Positions 22,427 through 35,436 of a stretch of 64,000 bases of DNA are shown here, piece by piece. The notes below the pieces were generated by a model. That model was not told the DNA's origin, did not search any database, and worked only from the letters and a program-made list of their open reading frames with translations. A program made the translations under genes and the position numbers. Within the stretch, counting starts at the first letter, position 1. Each line of letters starts with the position of its first letter. Source of the DNA: Chloranthus sessilifolius (lineage: Eukaryota; Streptophyta; Magnoliopsida; Chloranthales; Chloranthaceae); the NCBI GenBank assembly GCA_021018995.1, contig CM037596.1, forward strand, positions 89,969,184-90,033,183. Reading direction: 5' to 3'.

Positions 22427-23600
22427 AGTACCCACTTTTTCTTCTTTTTTGAAAAGCACTCACTTTTACTTGGGAGGATGAAAATTTTCCTCTTTTTATT
22501 ACCTTTATTTGAATTTACTATTTTTTAAAGAATTTTTAAAGACACCTACTTTTTCATTTGTTATTCTTTCTCAGCTACTGCGAATCATACGCCCCATGAA
22601 ATCCATTAAAATAAATTTCATCAAAACCTGAAATTGTCTCTTGAAACACTCTTGTACAACCAAAGGCCTTGCGAGCTTGTATCGGTAATGTGATAAAAAT
22701 CAAAGTCATCACAGGGTGCTTTCGGTATTCCAAAGGTACTCGAGCACATCTCTAACCCTTCACTCTACTAAAAATTCAACCGCGTCACAACTTGGGGGTC
22801 ATTGGGTAGTGGAAGGGCAAAAGAGAAGGAAAAAAGAATAGAGATAAGCGGTTGGAGATGGAATTTGGACCATAGTGACAAATTTTGTTTTTAGCAACAT
22901 TTCGATAGGGGGTCATTTGGAATAAATTTCGAGAAATATTTAAAAAGTTTCGAAAAATTTCGGGGATTACAAAAAATATTAAATATAAATTATATTTAAA
23001 TTTCATAAAAATTTTATTTATTATTTTTTAAAAAAATAGAAAAGATTTATTAATTTCAGTGAAATTTCAGCAATTTCGAAGATATTATCAAAATTTTGTC
23101 TAAAGTTTTGCCCGACCCTTGTTTCAGTAAATTTCGAAGAAATTTCGCAGAATTTCGAAGAAATTTATTATTATGATTAGGACACGATATGCACCATTAC
23201 CTATGAACTTCATGGTTACTTCACCATGGCTTCGGCACTACGGATGATGGATAAAGAGACTACGGATATATAGAAGCTTAAGAATGGCTTAGAGGCTCTA
23301 GATAACATTGGCTATAGTTTTCTTGCTTGAGAATGGCTTCCTCAAGCGAAGGCTGAGGGATCTATTTAGAGAGGAAAAGTGATTAATGGGCTTCCAACCA
23401 ATTTTAGGGCTCTAATGGTGGGTTAAGTTAGTGTAAATGAATTTATCTAGGGCTTTACAGGTTTACGAGCATCTAGAGAAGATGAAGATGTGAGTTCATG
23501 ATGGATGATTTGGTATTCCCTTCAATGATAAAAGGGTGATTCTAAAACATTTTAGGGGCAATATGAGAAAGTTAGAAGTCTATTTTGGAGGATCATAAAA
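22427..23600. other. Intergenic; degenerate AATTTCG-type repeat
   Basis: 22860-23165 is dense in AATTTCG / CGAAATT motifs and ends CCCTTG, recalling the CAAGG-end MITEs, but no left end or duplication was found. 23170-23510 has weak resemblance to a copia gag with many stops. Nothing else recognised. Confidence 0.35.
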
Positions 23601-23711
23601 GTACAAAAGTCAAAACCCAGTATCGTAATTATAAGGAATATGCTAAGCATGGGTAAGTACAAAAGTTAAAACCCAGTATCGTAATTATAAGGAATATGTT
23701 AAGCATGGGTA
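23601..23711. repeat. 56-bp tandem duplication
   Basis: GTACAAAAGT.AAAACCCAGT followed by ATCGTAATTATAAGGAATATG occurs at 23601 and again at 23657. Confidence 0.9.
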
Positions 23712-25068
23712 TTACCCACGCATAACCTCTATCATTTCCCAAAATTTAGAAAATTGGCCCGGCCCCAAGGGTTAGGGCCCTAAAACCATGTGACAATACA
23801 CGCTTGAGTTAATGCCTTAAAGCACGTTTGAATGAGTAATCAATAGCATCTTAAGTGTTAAGTCTAATCCATATCTAAAAAACCTTATGATATTTCAAAA
23901 TCCCACCTCTCATGTGCTTTCTCTCTCCTTCAAACCATTCAATGTTATAGTTCTAACAGCCTACCCATCTCTCTATCTCTATGTATTAGATTCCTGTTTC
24001 CAAGCAAATCCAACAACGGGGAAGCTTGGAATTTGGTGTTGTGCCTAACAAGGTATACATCGATGGTGATGTGAAATGGAGGACTAGGGTTTCTTTCTTC
24101 CCCTCTTTTTTGAAGAAGAAAGGCAAAGACTAGTACTCTCAAGGACGAGCTCCTAGAGGCGATCGCGCTTCTCAATCGAGGCACCGAGGCAATGGATGAG
24201 GACCAAGAACAAGTCGACTAGGTGAGCTCGATTTGAATTTGGATTGGGGTTTTTGGGTTCTAAAAAAACTACGCAATGAGTCATCATGCACGATGAACAC
24301 TTACAATTGAGTTTTGATTAAGGGGGTGTTTTAATGGCCGCTGATAAGGTTGGTAGATGCTATACTAGCTCTTATGTAAATGTATATTGGGATTACGATA
24401 TCTATCGATTGAAACGAAAGTTATGTTTGAGAAGATGAGTTTTTGTACAAAAAATATTTTCTTGTATTAGAATCTAATTAAAAATTAAATTGATAATAGA
24501 GTACATTCAATGTTTGAGGCAAAGTAAGCTAACTTTCAAAGGCAAATCTTGAAATTAAGAAGGTTTATAGTATACTGAACAGGGTGAGGTCAATGTTGGT
24601 CAATGATTTCTAAGGAGGATCTGATATGTCATGGATGAGGTCAATGCTGGAAGGTTTATTAGTATACTAAACAGGATAAGGTCAATGCTGGTCAATGATC
24701 GATTTGGTTTGCTATCAAACAAGCATCTTACACATTAACTCCGTAATACCGTTATAAATATGCTCATTCAAACAACCTATTGAAAGTTAATAAAATGACT
24801 ATGTAGTGGTAATGTGGTTACAACACAACGCATTAGCACTCTTTAACACATTCTTCGAATACAAACATTCAAACGTGCCCTTAAATTGAGGGCCTACAGG
24901 GAGTAGGTTTCCCTACATGAGGTGTTTGCTTCCAATCGCCTAAAGGTTGGGGGTATAGTTTCCTTGGATTCTATTAGTGAGGGGGATAACATCGGAAGCC
25001 TCGAGATTTTTAATGAGAAAAGACTTACTCGATTGCAACACTGGGCCAGATCTGGGTGTCAATAGATA
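23712..25068. other. Intergenic, nothing recognised
   Basis: No gene, LTR or inverted repeat recognised. The minus-strand open frame 24184-23945 (79 codons) shows no family motif and I do not call it a gene. Confidence 0.45.
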
Positions 25069-25305
25069 CCTCTTTTTGGCACTCCGTTGCTCACAATTAG
25101 GTGAAAAAGGCGGAGACGACTCAATTTTGGCTTCACAACCAAATATCTTGGAGTTCATACTCATTGCTTTTCTTAACTACCGTCGGCCTCTTTTTGGCAC
25201 TCCGTTGCTCACAATTAGGTGAAAAAGATGGAGACGACCCAATTTTCGCTTGATAACCAAATATCTTGGAGTTTTGCCATATTCATTGTTTTTCTTAACC
25301 ACCTT
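25069..25305. repeat. 118-bp tandem duplication
   Basis: CCTCTTTTTGGCACTCCGTT..AATTAGGTGAAAAAG..GGAGACGA occurs at 25069 and 25187 with a few substitutions. Confidence 0.88.
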
Positions 25306-25373
25306 CGTTTAGGACATCATGCGAAGAGCGAGTCCCATCCACTGGGAAATCGTTTGTGTTTTGAGATTGATAG

Positions 25374-26048
25374 TGTTAGGAATTCTATCCACACTACGAA
25401 CTCCCTATCGTGATGAATGCGGATAAATAAGAAGATTCAAGCAAAAACAATCACGCATACAACACAAAGATTTACGTAGTTCACCCAATCGAGGGCTACA
25501 ACCACGGAAGTATATGCACTATTTTATGAACGTTTACAATGCACACACGCTCTTCTCTTTAGTGCACTGTCAATCAAGATCAAACACAATCTTACACAGC
25601 TAACACACTTTAAAAACAAGGACGCAGTCCTTCAAATAACAGAGAAGAGATCTGTTGGAATATATAACGATTCCGATATAAGAACGGCTTCAATCGGATC
25701 TTCAATCCCTAAACTTTTCATTAATACTTTTTCTCTCAAAGTATTCTCACCAGTTTTCTCTCATAAAAAACTTTCTCTAACAATGCATGGAACCCCTAGA
25801 GAAACCTTTTACAAATAGGCTCCAACCCTTTTGAAAACTTCACCAAAGAAATCTTCTAAACTTGTCAAGTATTCAAAACACTTCTCCTAAAAAGCCCCAA
25901 ACCACATTAGAAAAAATTTGGCTAAAGCAATCTTTCAAAATAGCCAAATATTCAAACCTACGAATCTGGATCCGCCCAGACGTCAATCGATTGATTTCTC
26001 AAACTCAATCGAATGACACCTATGGTTGGGATTAAACCTTATTCAACA
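25374..26048 (-). repeat. Copia B LTR 1 (3' LTR of unit 1)
   Basis: 675 bp, plus-strand ends TGTTAGGAATTC..TTATTCAACA, highly similar to LTR 2 and LTR 3. On the minus strand a purine-rich CCTTGGTGGAGAT precedes it, as expected for a 3' LTR. Contains palindrome TCAATCGATTGA at 25983. Confidence 0.9.
25982..26018. repeat. Palindrome pair in copia B LTR 1
   Basis: TCAATCGATTGA (perfect 12-bp palindrome), then 14 bp later ACTCAATCGAATGACA, a decayed second copy. LTR 2 (30737-30775) and LTR 3 (49887-49921) carry the same pair. Confidence 0.88.
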
Positions 26049-27739
26049 ATCTCCACCAAGGTTTCATCCCCAACCACACTACCGCCCCAACGGGCATCAA
26101 CATCTTCGATAAATGTTAATCAAGTTTAGGCAATGCCTAAACTTATTCTGCGTAACCAACTTGGTCAATATGTCTACTGTATTTTCTTTCATATTAATCT
26201 TCTCAATCGATATTTCTCCATCTTTTATCATATCCATGATAAAATAATATCGAATATCTATATACTTTATTATAGCATGAAAGACATGGTTCTTTATTAG
26301 GTGAGTGACACTCTAACTATCACAAAAGATATCGGTGCTCTCATCAACCTCACCAAATTTACTTACCAAACCTTTAAGCCATGAGGCTTCCTTAGTTGCT
26401 TCTGTAGCCATTATATACTCGGCCTCTGTAGTTGACAACGAAACTATCTCTTAGAGCGTAGACTTCTAATTAAGTACTCCACCTACCAAGACGAACACGC
26501 ACCCTATAGTAGACCTTCTTCTATCAAGATCACTAGCATAGTCGGAATTGACATACCCGTAGAGATCCAACTTGCTTGTATCTCCACCTTCAAATATCAA
26601 GCCATATTTAGTTGTACCTTTCAAATATCTCAATATCCATTTCACTATAAGCCAATGTTCCTTACTCGGATTCGACATATACTTGTAAACAACACTCAAG
26701 ACACGTGCTAAATATGGATACATACTCACCATGACATACATCAAACTCCCAATGACATTTGCATACGAAATATTTTTCATGTATTCCCTTTCTTCATGTG
26801 TGGATGGACTCACCTTCTTTGTGAGTTTAAAATGTTCTGCTAGAGGAATTGATATAGGCTTGGCATCACTCATATTGTACTTCTCAAGGAGCTTTTGGAT
26901 AAAGGTTCTTTGAGTAAGCCAAAGCCTATTTTTCTCACGATCCCTTGTGATTTCCAAATCAATGATTTTATTCGCGGAACCAAGATCTTTCATCTCAAAC
27001 TTCTGACTCAATGATTGCTTTAACTTGTTGATTTTAACATTTCTTCTTACTGCTATCAGCATATCATCTACATAGAGAATTAGGAAGATTCTTTTCCCTT
27101 TATTGTACTCTTTCCAGTAGACACAACAATCATACTTTCTCCTGTGATATCCTATGCCTAGCATATATGAATCAAACTTCCACTACCACTACCTGGGTGC
27201 CTTCTTGAGACTATACAACGAATTTGTTCATCTGTAAACGAGTGATTCTGACCCTTCTACTTCAAATCCTTATGGTTGTCTCATATAAATTTCTTCTTGA
27301 ATATTTCCATGAAAAAAAGTTTTTTTCACATCCATCTATTCTAGTTCGAGATCTTTCTGAGTAACAACAGCCAACAACGTACGAATTGAAGTGTACTTTG
27401 CAATCGGAGAGAATATTTCATTATAATCAATACCCTCTTTCTGAGAAAAACTCTTTGCAACTAGCCTTGCTTTAAATTTCGAAGTTTCATTCTTATCACC
27501 TTTTTTCTTTCGAAAGACTATTTATAATCGATGGCTCTCTTCCCTTTAGGAAGTTTCATGAGATCTCAAGTCTCATTTTTCAAAAGTGACTGTCATTTTT
27601 CTTGCATAGCTAACTGTCACTTTAGTGCATCTGTATCCACCCGAGCTTCTGGAACTGTGCTTGGTTCTCCATTCTCTGTGATAAGTGCAAATATTAAAGG
27701 AACCATATCCTTAAACTTTTCAGGGCGTTGCTTCATCCT
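26049..27739 (-). pseudogene. Copia B unit 1 reverse transcriptase and RNase H
   Basis: The longest frame (27164-26466, 232 codons) holds LILYVDDMLIAVRRN with an intact YVDD site, KFEMKDLGSANKI, LWLTQRTFIQKLLEKYNM, YANVIGSLMYVMVSMYP and VKWILRYLKGTTKYGL, ending in the RNase H start DLYGYVNSDYASDLDRRRST. RNase H continues to 26100 in other frames (STTEAEY, IFCDS and HARIKH-type pieces). Upstream RT (27700-27170) is frameshifted. Confidence 0.88.
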
Positions 27740-29159
27740 CTCTAACCTTCTTAAAGTAGTCTGAACTGGTACCTGGGACTACAAGTCTTGAGAAATTATG
27801 CCATCATACTCTATCTCAGAGTCTTCATTATTTTTTTCATCTTGCTCATGCCTTTCAATATCAACTTATACTTGAGGTTCATCAGATGATTGAGGTTTGT
27901 CTACCGCCTTTTTCATCGAAAACTCATCTTTGTTAAAAGTAACGTCTTTTTCAACTATCACTTTGTGAAATTGAGTATCCCACAAATGATAACCCTTGAC
28001 TCCTTTGCCATAGCCAATCAAGACACACTTTTTAGATTTTGGATCCAACTTGGATCGTTCACTTCCCTTAAATAATGTATAAGCCGTACATCCAAGAACC
28101 ATCCAGTGAGAGTAACTCCTGTGTCTTCCATACCAAACCTTATCTGCAGTTTTTAAGTTCAATGCCGCTGAAAGTGACAGGTTGACCAAGTAACATGTCG
28201 TGTTCACTGCCTCTGCCTAGAACTCATGACTCAAGCCAGAATGGTTCAACATACACTGTACTTTTTCTAATAGTATTTTGTTTATCCTCTTTGCTATACC
28301 ATTTTGCTGAGGATTTTCAGGAGCTGTTAAGTGTCTAACAATTCCTTAATTTTCATAGTAAGACTTGAACTCTGATGACAAGTATTCCCCACTATTATCT
28401 GATATGAGAATCTTTACCTTTCTATCGGTTTGCTTTTCAACCATACTCTGTCACTATCTAAATTTCTGAAACACATTCGATTTATTTTTAATCGGATACA
28501 CGCAAACTTTTTTGGAGTAGTCATTTATGAATGACACAAAGTAGTTGGCTCCACCTACTGAAGTGATTTTATCCAGTCCCCATACATCAGAATATATATA
28601 ATCAATCAGCCCCTTCGAAGTGTGTTTTCAAGTGGAGAAACTAACTTTTTTCTGTTTCCCGAAAATAAAATTTTCACAAAAATTAAGTTTACAAGTTTGA
28701 ATTTCAGAAATTGCCTTGCACTTTATGAGCTCTATCAACCCATGTTCACTCAAGTGACCAAGCCTCTTGTGCCACAAATTTGAAAGATCATTGAAATCTT
28801 TTGTAGCTGCAACACCACTACCGTTGATTTGTGTTGCCTACAAAAGTATACATATTTCCCATCTTTCCACCTTTCATAAAGATCATATCGCCATGTATAA
28901 CCTTTAATTTTTTGGATTCTAGGATGACTCGACATCCTATCTCATCCAATGCCTCCAACGCAATCAGATTTTTTTTCAGATCAAGCACATGCCTAACCTT
29001 AGTAAGAGTGCGGACACAGCCATCAAATATCTTGATTTTGATAGAATCGATACCCACTGCTTCGCATACAGTGTTATTCCTCATCAAAATCGTCCCACCA
29101 TTGGCTACCTTATGCTGGTCAAACCAATCTCTATACGGACACATGTGATATGAAGAATC
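27740..29159 (-). pseudogene. Copia B unit 1 protease, GAG-pre-integrase and integrase
   Basis: 29165-28818 reads ILDSSYHMCPYRDWFD...IKIKIFDGCVRTLTKVRHV, the copia protease region; the active-site DSGC is shortened (two residues missing). Fragments of the HH-CC zinc site and integrase core follow (28800-28210). 28207-27866 reads CYLVNLSLSAALNLKTADKV and KKCVLIGYGKGVKGYHLWD, the integrase C-terminal part. Confidence 0.85.
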
Positions 29160-30082
29160 TAGGATCTATCTACCATCAAACTGACTGGAGCATAACAATA
29201 CACACAATAGGTCTTCACCGGAATCTGACATAGCAATACTAGCCTCTTGCGAAGTCCCTTCATCACCCTTATTATTATTCAATCTCTACTTGCAATATTT
29301 GTGAATATGTCCAGATTTCTTACATAAGTAATATATAATATCCTTGCTGTCACCCCTAGATTTGGACTTGCTGTTTTCTCTCATTGATTTATTATCCCCT
29401 CTGGATTTGTCTCTTTTGCGATCATGATTTTGACCCCTTTAGCTCAAGAGACTAACCCCTTCGAAGTTAGAATCAGGCTATTTTCTTAATTCGTCTGAAA
29501 GAAATGCAGCAGTCACTTCTTCGACGATAATAGTATCTTTACCATAAATTACTATGGTAATAAGGTGCTCATAAGATGCAGATAATGAGATGAGTAAGAG
29601 AAGTGCGAGATCCTCTTCTTCAAGTTTCACCTCAATGCTTAATAATTCACTAACTATTTTATTAAACGAATTCAAATGGTCATAAATAAGCGTACTAGCC
29701 TTCATACGAAGGGTGTAGAGTTGCTTCTTCATGAAGAGCCTATTGGACGACGAATTTTTCATGTAGAGAGATTCCATCTTCTTCCACAGATTTACGGTCG
29801 TCTTCTCGTGAAGAACATTATACAGAACTTCACCGGACAAACACAATCGGATAGTGCTTACGACTCTTTTATCAATAGAATTTGATAAAAGAGTTGTAAG
29901 CACTATCCGATTGTGTTGGACAAGGAGATTTCTGTCTTCTTTTCCATAACCTTTCCAAGTAGAGCATCATCAATATTTTATTGGACAAGGAGATCTGTGA
30001 CCTTGACTTGCCACAGAGCAAAGTTATTCTTTCCAGAAAAATTTTCCACCTCAAATCATGCATTCGAAACCTTCATCGCCAT
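29160..30082 (-). pseudogene. Copia B unit 1 gag
   Basis: Starts at ATG 30082-30080 (MAMKVSNA...). 29903-29478 gives RLCLSGEVLYNVLHEKTTVN, LFMKKQLYTLRMKAST and LLISLSASYEHLITI, the UBN2-type copia gag. The zinc-knuckle region (about 29320-29270) is damaged. An inverted duplication at 29841-29916 replaces normal sequence. Not functional. Confidence 0.85.
29841..29916. repeat. 35-bp inverted duplication (hairpin) in unit 1 gag
   Basis: Arms 29841-29875 and 29882-29916 are complementary at 34 of 35 positions with a 6-base loop. The equivalent unit 2 site (about 34800-34870) has normal gag sequence instead of the second arm. Confidence 0.93.
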
Positions 30083-30130
30083 TATAGCGTAAAACTCGCT
30101 TTGATAACAATTGTTAGCTTTGATACCACT

Positions 30131-30803
30131 TGTTAGAAATTTTACCCACACTACAAACTCCCTATCATGATGAATGCAGATAAATCAGAAGATTCAAGCA
30201 AAAATAATCACACACATAACACAAAGATTTACATGGTTCACCTAATCGAGGGCTACGTCCCCGGGAGTATATGCACTATTTATAAACGTTTACAATACGC
30301 ACACTCTCTTCTCTATAGTGCACTCTTAATCAAGATCAAACACGATCTTACACAGCCAACACGCTGTAAAAACAAGGACACAGTCCTTCAAATAATAGAG
30401 AAGAGATCTGCCAGAATATATAACAATTCCGACACAAGAACAACTTCAATCGAATCTTCAATCCCTAAGCTTTTCTTCAATACTTTTTCTCTCAAAGTAT
30501 TCTCACCAGTTTTCTCTCATGAAAAACTTTCTCTAACAATGCATGGAACCCCTAGAGAAACCTTCTACAAATAGGCTCCAACCCTTTTGAAAACTTGACC
30601 AAAGAAATCTTCTAAACTTGTCAAGTATTCAAAATACACCTCCTAAAAAGCTCGAAACCACATTAGGAAAATATGGCTAAAGTAGTCTTTCAAAATAGCT
30701 AAATATTTAAACCTACGGATCTAGATCCGCCTAGACGTCAATCGATTGATTTCTCAAACTCAATCGGTTGACACTTGTGGTTGGGATTAAACCTTATTAA
30801 AAA
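30131..30803 (-). repeat. Copia B LTR 2 (shared by units 1 and 2)
   Basis: 673 bp, TGTTAGAAATTT..TTATTAAAAA. On its left the minus-strand primer site TGGTATCAAAGC (30129-30118) serves unit 1. On its right the purine-rich tract of unit 2 abuts it. One LTR therefore serves as 5' LTR of unit 1 and 3' LTR of unit 2. Confidence 0.9.
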
Positions 30804-32107
30804 ATCTCTACCAAAGTTTCATCCTAAACCATGTCACCGCCCCAATGGGCATCAACATGTTTGACAAATATTAACTTATTCTGTGTAACCGGTTTGGTCA
30901 ACATGTCTACTGCGTTTTCTTTTGTATCGATATTCTCAATCGATATTTTCCCATCTTCTATCATATCCCTGATAAAATAACACCGGACATCTATATGCTT
31001 TATTCTAGCATGAAAGACTTGGTTCTTTACTAGGTGAATAACACTCTGACTATCACAGAAGATATCGGTGCTCTTATCAACCTCACAAAATTTACTTACC
31101 AAACATTTAAGCCACGAGGCTTCCTTAGCCACTTCTATAGCCGTTATGTACTCGGCCTCTGTAGTTCATAACACAACTATCTCTTGGAGCATAGACTTCC
31201 AACTGAATGCTCCACCTGCCAAGATGAACAAGTACCCTGTGATAGACCTTCTTCTATCAAGATCACTAGTATAGCTGGAATCGACATACCCGTAGAGATC
31301 CAACTTGCTTGTATCTCCACCTTCAAACATCAAACCATGTTCAATTGTACCTTTCAGATATCTCAATATCCATTTCACTACAAGCCAATGTTCCTTATCC
31401 GAATTCTACATATACTTGTATATCACACTCAAGGCATGTGCTAAATCTGGATGTATACTCACCATGGCATACATCAAACTCCCAACGACATTTGCATACA
31501 AAATATTTTTCATGTATTCCCTTTCTTCATGTGTGGACGAACTCATATTCTTTTTGAGTTTAAAATGCTCTGCTAGAGGAATTGATACATGCTTGGCATC
31601 ACTCATATTGTACTTCTCAAGGAACTTTTGGATAAAGGTCCTTTGAGTAAGCCAAAGTCTCTTTTTCTCACGATCCCTTGTGATTTTTATACTAAGGATT
31701 TTATTTGCAGAACCAAGATCCTTCATCTCAAACTTCTGGCTCAATGATTGCTTCAACTTGTTGATTTCAATATTTCTTCTTACTGCTATCAGCATATCAT
31801 CTAAATAGAGAATTATAAAGATTATCTCTCTTTTATCATACTCTTTTCAGAAGACACAACAATCATACTGTCCTCTGTGATACCCTATGCCCAGCATATA
31901 TGAGTCAAACTTCCTGTACCACTGCCTGGGTACCTGCTTGAGACCATATAAGGATTTCTTTCATCTGTAAACGAGTGATTCTGACCCTTCTACTTGAAAT
32001 TCTTATGGTTGTCGCATATAAATTTCTTCCTCAAGATCTCTATGAAGAAAAGTTATTTTCATATCCATCTGTTCTAGTTCGAGATCTTTCTGAGCTATAA
32101 TAACAAA
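30804..32107 (-). pseudogene. Copia B unit 2 reverse transcriptase and RNase H
   Basis: 31795-31406 gives MLIAVRRNIEINKLKQSLSQ and KFEMKDLGSANKI. The active site just upstream reads YLDDML (Val to Leu). RNase H follows: DLYGYVDSSYTSDLDRRRSI (31378-31166), then IFCDSQSVIHLVKNQVFHAR and MLTKPVTQNKL (31132-30824). Single stops separate otherwise collinear frames. Confidence 0.88.
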
Positions 32108-32750
32108 CAACATATGAATTGAAGTGTGCTTTGCAATCGGAGAGAATATTTTATTATAATCAATACCATCTTTCTAAGAAAACCCCTTTGCAACTAGCCT
32201 TGCTTTCAACTTCAGAGTTTCACTCTTATCACATTCTTCCTTTCGAAAGACCCATTTAAAATCGATGGCTCTCTTCCCTTTAGGAAGTTCCATGAGATCC
32301 CAAGTCTCATTCTTCAAAAGTGCCATAAGATCCCAAGTCTCTGTGATAAGTGCAAGTGTTAAAGGAACCATATCCTTAAACTTTTCAGGATGTTTCTTCA
32401 TCCTCTCTGACCTTTTTAAAGTAGTCTGAACAACGTACGAATCGAAGTACACTTTGCAATCGGAGAGAATATTTCCTTATAATCAATACCCTCTTTCTGA
32501 GAAATTTTTTTTGCAACTAGCCTTGCTTTAAACTTCTGAGTTTTACTCTTATCACATTCTTTCTTTCAAAAGACCTATTTACAGCCGATGGCTCTCTTCC
32601 CTTTAGGAAGTTCCATGAGATCTCAAGTCTCATTCTTCAAAAGTGCCATAAGATCCCAAGTCTCTGTGATAAGTGCAAGTGTTAAAAGAACCATATCCTT
32701 ACTTTTCAGGATGTTTCTTCATCCTCTTTGACCTTCTTAAAGTAGTCTGA
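32108..32750 (-). repeat. 323-bp tandem duplication in unit 2
   Basis: The block containing TTTGCAATCGGAGAGAATAT and GGCTCTCTTCCCTTTAGGAA occurs at about 32108-32430 and again at about 32431-32750. It covers the integrase-RT linker (KGKRAIDFKWVFRKEE). Unit 1 has one copy. Confidence 0.85.
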
Positions 32751-33960
32751 ACCGGTACTTGGGACTATAAGTCTTGAGAAATTGTACCATCATGCTTTAT
32801 CTCAGAGTCTTCATTATTTTTCTCAACTTGCTCATGCCTTTCAATATCAACTTGTACCTGAGGTTCATCAGATGACTGAGGTTTGTCTTCCGCCTTTTTC
32901 CTCGAAAACTCATCTTCATTAAAAGTAACGTCTCTTTCAACTATCACTTTGTGAGATTGTGTAGCTCATAAATAATAACTCTTGACTCCATTGTCATAGC
33001 CAATCAAGACACACTTTTTAGATTTTGGATCTAACTTGGATCGTTCACTTTCCTAAAGTAATGCATAAGCCGCATATTCAAACAACCTCAAGTGAGAGTA
33101 ACTCTCGTGTCTTTCATACCAAACCTCATCTGCAGTTTTTAAGTTCATTGTCGTCAAAAGGTGATCTATTGACCAAGGAACATACTGCCTCTGCCCAGAA
33201 CCCATGACTCAAGCCGGAATGGTTCAATATGCACCGTACTTTTTCTCATAGTGTTCTGTTCATCCTCTCTGCTATACCATTTTACTGAGGATTTCTAGAA
33301 ACTATTAAGTGCCTAACAATCCCTTGATTTTAACAGTAAGCCTTGAACTCTGATGGCACGTATTCCCCACTATTATTTGATATGAGAATCTTCACCTTTC
33401 TATCTGTCTGCTTTTCAACCATACTCTGCAACTGCCTAAATTTTTGAAACACATCTAATTTATTGTTTATCGGATACACCCAACCTTTTTAAGAGTAGTC
33501 ATCTATGAATAACACAAAGTAGTTGGCTCCACCTACTGAAGTGACTTTAGTCGATCCCCATACATCAGAATGTATATAATCAATCAGCCCCTTCGAAGTA
33601 TATTTTTAAGTGGAGAAACTAACTTTCTTCTGCTTTTCGAAGATACAATCTTTATAAAAATTTAGTTTACAAGTTTGAATTTCCGAAATCGCCTTGTTCT
33701 TTATGAGCTCTGTCAGCCCACATTCACTCATGTGACCAAGTCTCTTGTGCCACAAATATGAAAGATCATTGAAATCTTTTATAGCTGTTATACCACTGTA
33801 GCTGATTGTATTGCCTACTAAAGTATATAAATTTCCCATCTTTTCACCTTTCATAAAGCTCATAGCACCATGTATAACCTTTAGCTTTCTGGATTCTAGA
33901 ATAACTCGATATCCTATCTCATCCAATGCCTCCAAAAAGATCAGATTTTTCTTCAGAACA
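32740..33960 (-). pseudogene. Copia B unit 2 GAG-pre-integrase and integrase
   Basis: 34121-33606 is open through VRHVPVLKKNLIFLEALDEI and SYLWHKRLGHMSECGLTELI (zinc-site His residues) to CKLNFYKDCIFEKQ. The integrase core follows in broken frames (33600-33000). 32947-32765 ends the integrase with VERDVTFNEDEFSRKK. Confidence 0.82.
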
Positions 33961-35021
33961 GGCACATGCCTGACCTCAGTAAGAGTGCGATCACAGCCAT
34001 CAAACATTTTGATTCTAATACAACCGATACCCACTGCTTCACATACACTGTCATTCGTCATCAAAATTATCTCACCATTGGCTACCTTGTACTGGTCAAA
34101 CCAGTCTCTGTACGGACACATGTGATATAATACCCCTTAATCTAGGATCTATCTACCACCAAACTGACTAGAGGTTAACAATGCACATAATAGGTCTTCA
34201 CCGAAATCTGACTTGGCAACACTAGCCTGTTGCGAAGTCCCTTCATCACCCTTATTATTATTCAATCTCTGCTTGCTATATTTGTGAATATGTCCAGATT
34301 GCTTACAGAAGTAACAGATAATATTCTTTCTTTCATCATTAGATTTGGACATGTTGTTTCTCTAGTTGATTTATTATCCCTTCTAGATTTGTCTCTTTTT
34401 CGATCATGGTTCCGACCCCTTTCGCTCAAGAGACTAACCCCTTTGGAGTTAGATTCGGGCTATTTTCTCAATTCGTCGAAAAGAAGTATAATAGTCACTT
34501 CTTCAACGACAATAGTATCTTTACCATAAATTAGTATGGTAACAAAGTGCTCATAAGATGCAGGCAATGAGGTGAGCAAGAGAAGTGCGAGATCTTCTTC
34601 TTTAAGTTCCACCTTAATGCTTAATAGTTCACTAACTATTTTATTAAACGAATTCAAATGGTATAGCCTTTATACGAAAGGTGTAGAGTTGCTTCTTCAT
34701 GAAGAGTCTGTTGGACGATGACTTTGTCATGTAGAGAGATTCCATCTTCTTCCACAGATCCACTCTCGTCTTCTCATGAAGAATGTTGTACAGAACTTCA
34801 TCGGACAAGCACAATCGGATAGTGCTTATGACCCTTTTATCAATAGAGTTCCACTTTTCATCAAACATTTCTGCCTTCTTTTTCATCACCTTTCCAAGAA
34901 GAGCATCATCAATGCCTTGTTGGACAAGGAAATTTGTGGCCTTGACTTGCCACAGAGCGAAGTTATTCTTCCCAGAATACTTCTCCACCTCGAATCGTGC
35001 ATTCGAGACCTTCATCGCCAT
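33960..35021 (-). pseudogene. Copia B unit 2 gag and protease start
   Basis: ATG 35021 opens FEVEKYSGKNNFALWQVKAT, LLGKVMKKKAEMFDEKW and IRLCLSDEVLYNILHEK, a well-preserved copia gag. 34657-34460 continues FNKIVSELLSIKVELKEEDL. 34352-34149 holds a zinc knuckle CYFCKQSGHIHKYS whose last Cys is Ser. Protease DSG reads D-stop-G near 34140, followed by YHMCPYRDWFDQYKVANGE. Confidence 0.87.
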
Positions 35022-35069
35022 TGCAGCTTAAACCTCGCTTTGATACCAATTGTTAGTTTTGATACCACT

Positions 35070-35436
35070 TGTTAGGAATTCTACCCACACTCCGAACTCC
35101 CTATCATGACGAATGTGGATAAATAAGAAGATTCAAGCAAAAAGAATCACACACAACACAGATTTACGTGATTCACCCAATTAAGGGCTACGTCCACAGG
35201 AGTATATGCACTATATTATGAACGTTTACAACGTACACACTCTCTTTACTTTAGTGCACTCTCAATCAAGGTCAAACACGATGTTACGCAGCTAACACAC
35301 TTTAAAAACAAGGACGCAGTCCTTCAAATGATAGAGAAGAGACCTGCCAAAATATATAACGATTCCGACACAAAACGGCTTCAATTGGATCTTCAATCCC
35401 CAAGCTTTTCTTTAATACTTTTTCTCTCAAAGTATT
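35070..35436 (-). repeat. Copia B LTR 3, left piece
   Basis: Starts TGTTAGGAATTC and follows LTR 1 to CTCTCAAAGTATT, where gypsy A is inserted. Primer site TGGTATCAAAAC on the minus strand (35068-35057) belongs to unit 2. It continues at 49651. Confidence 0.9.

Noticed and set aside
22860..23165. A further CAAGG-end hAT MITE
   Set aside because: The right end CCCTTG fits but no left end or 8-bp duplication was found; kept only as a degenerate repeat.
23945..24184. 79-codon minus-strand frame, possible small gene
   Set aside because: No recognisable motif and no splice or promoter context; left uncalled.
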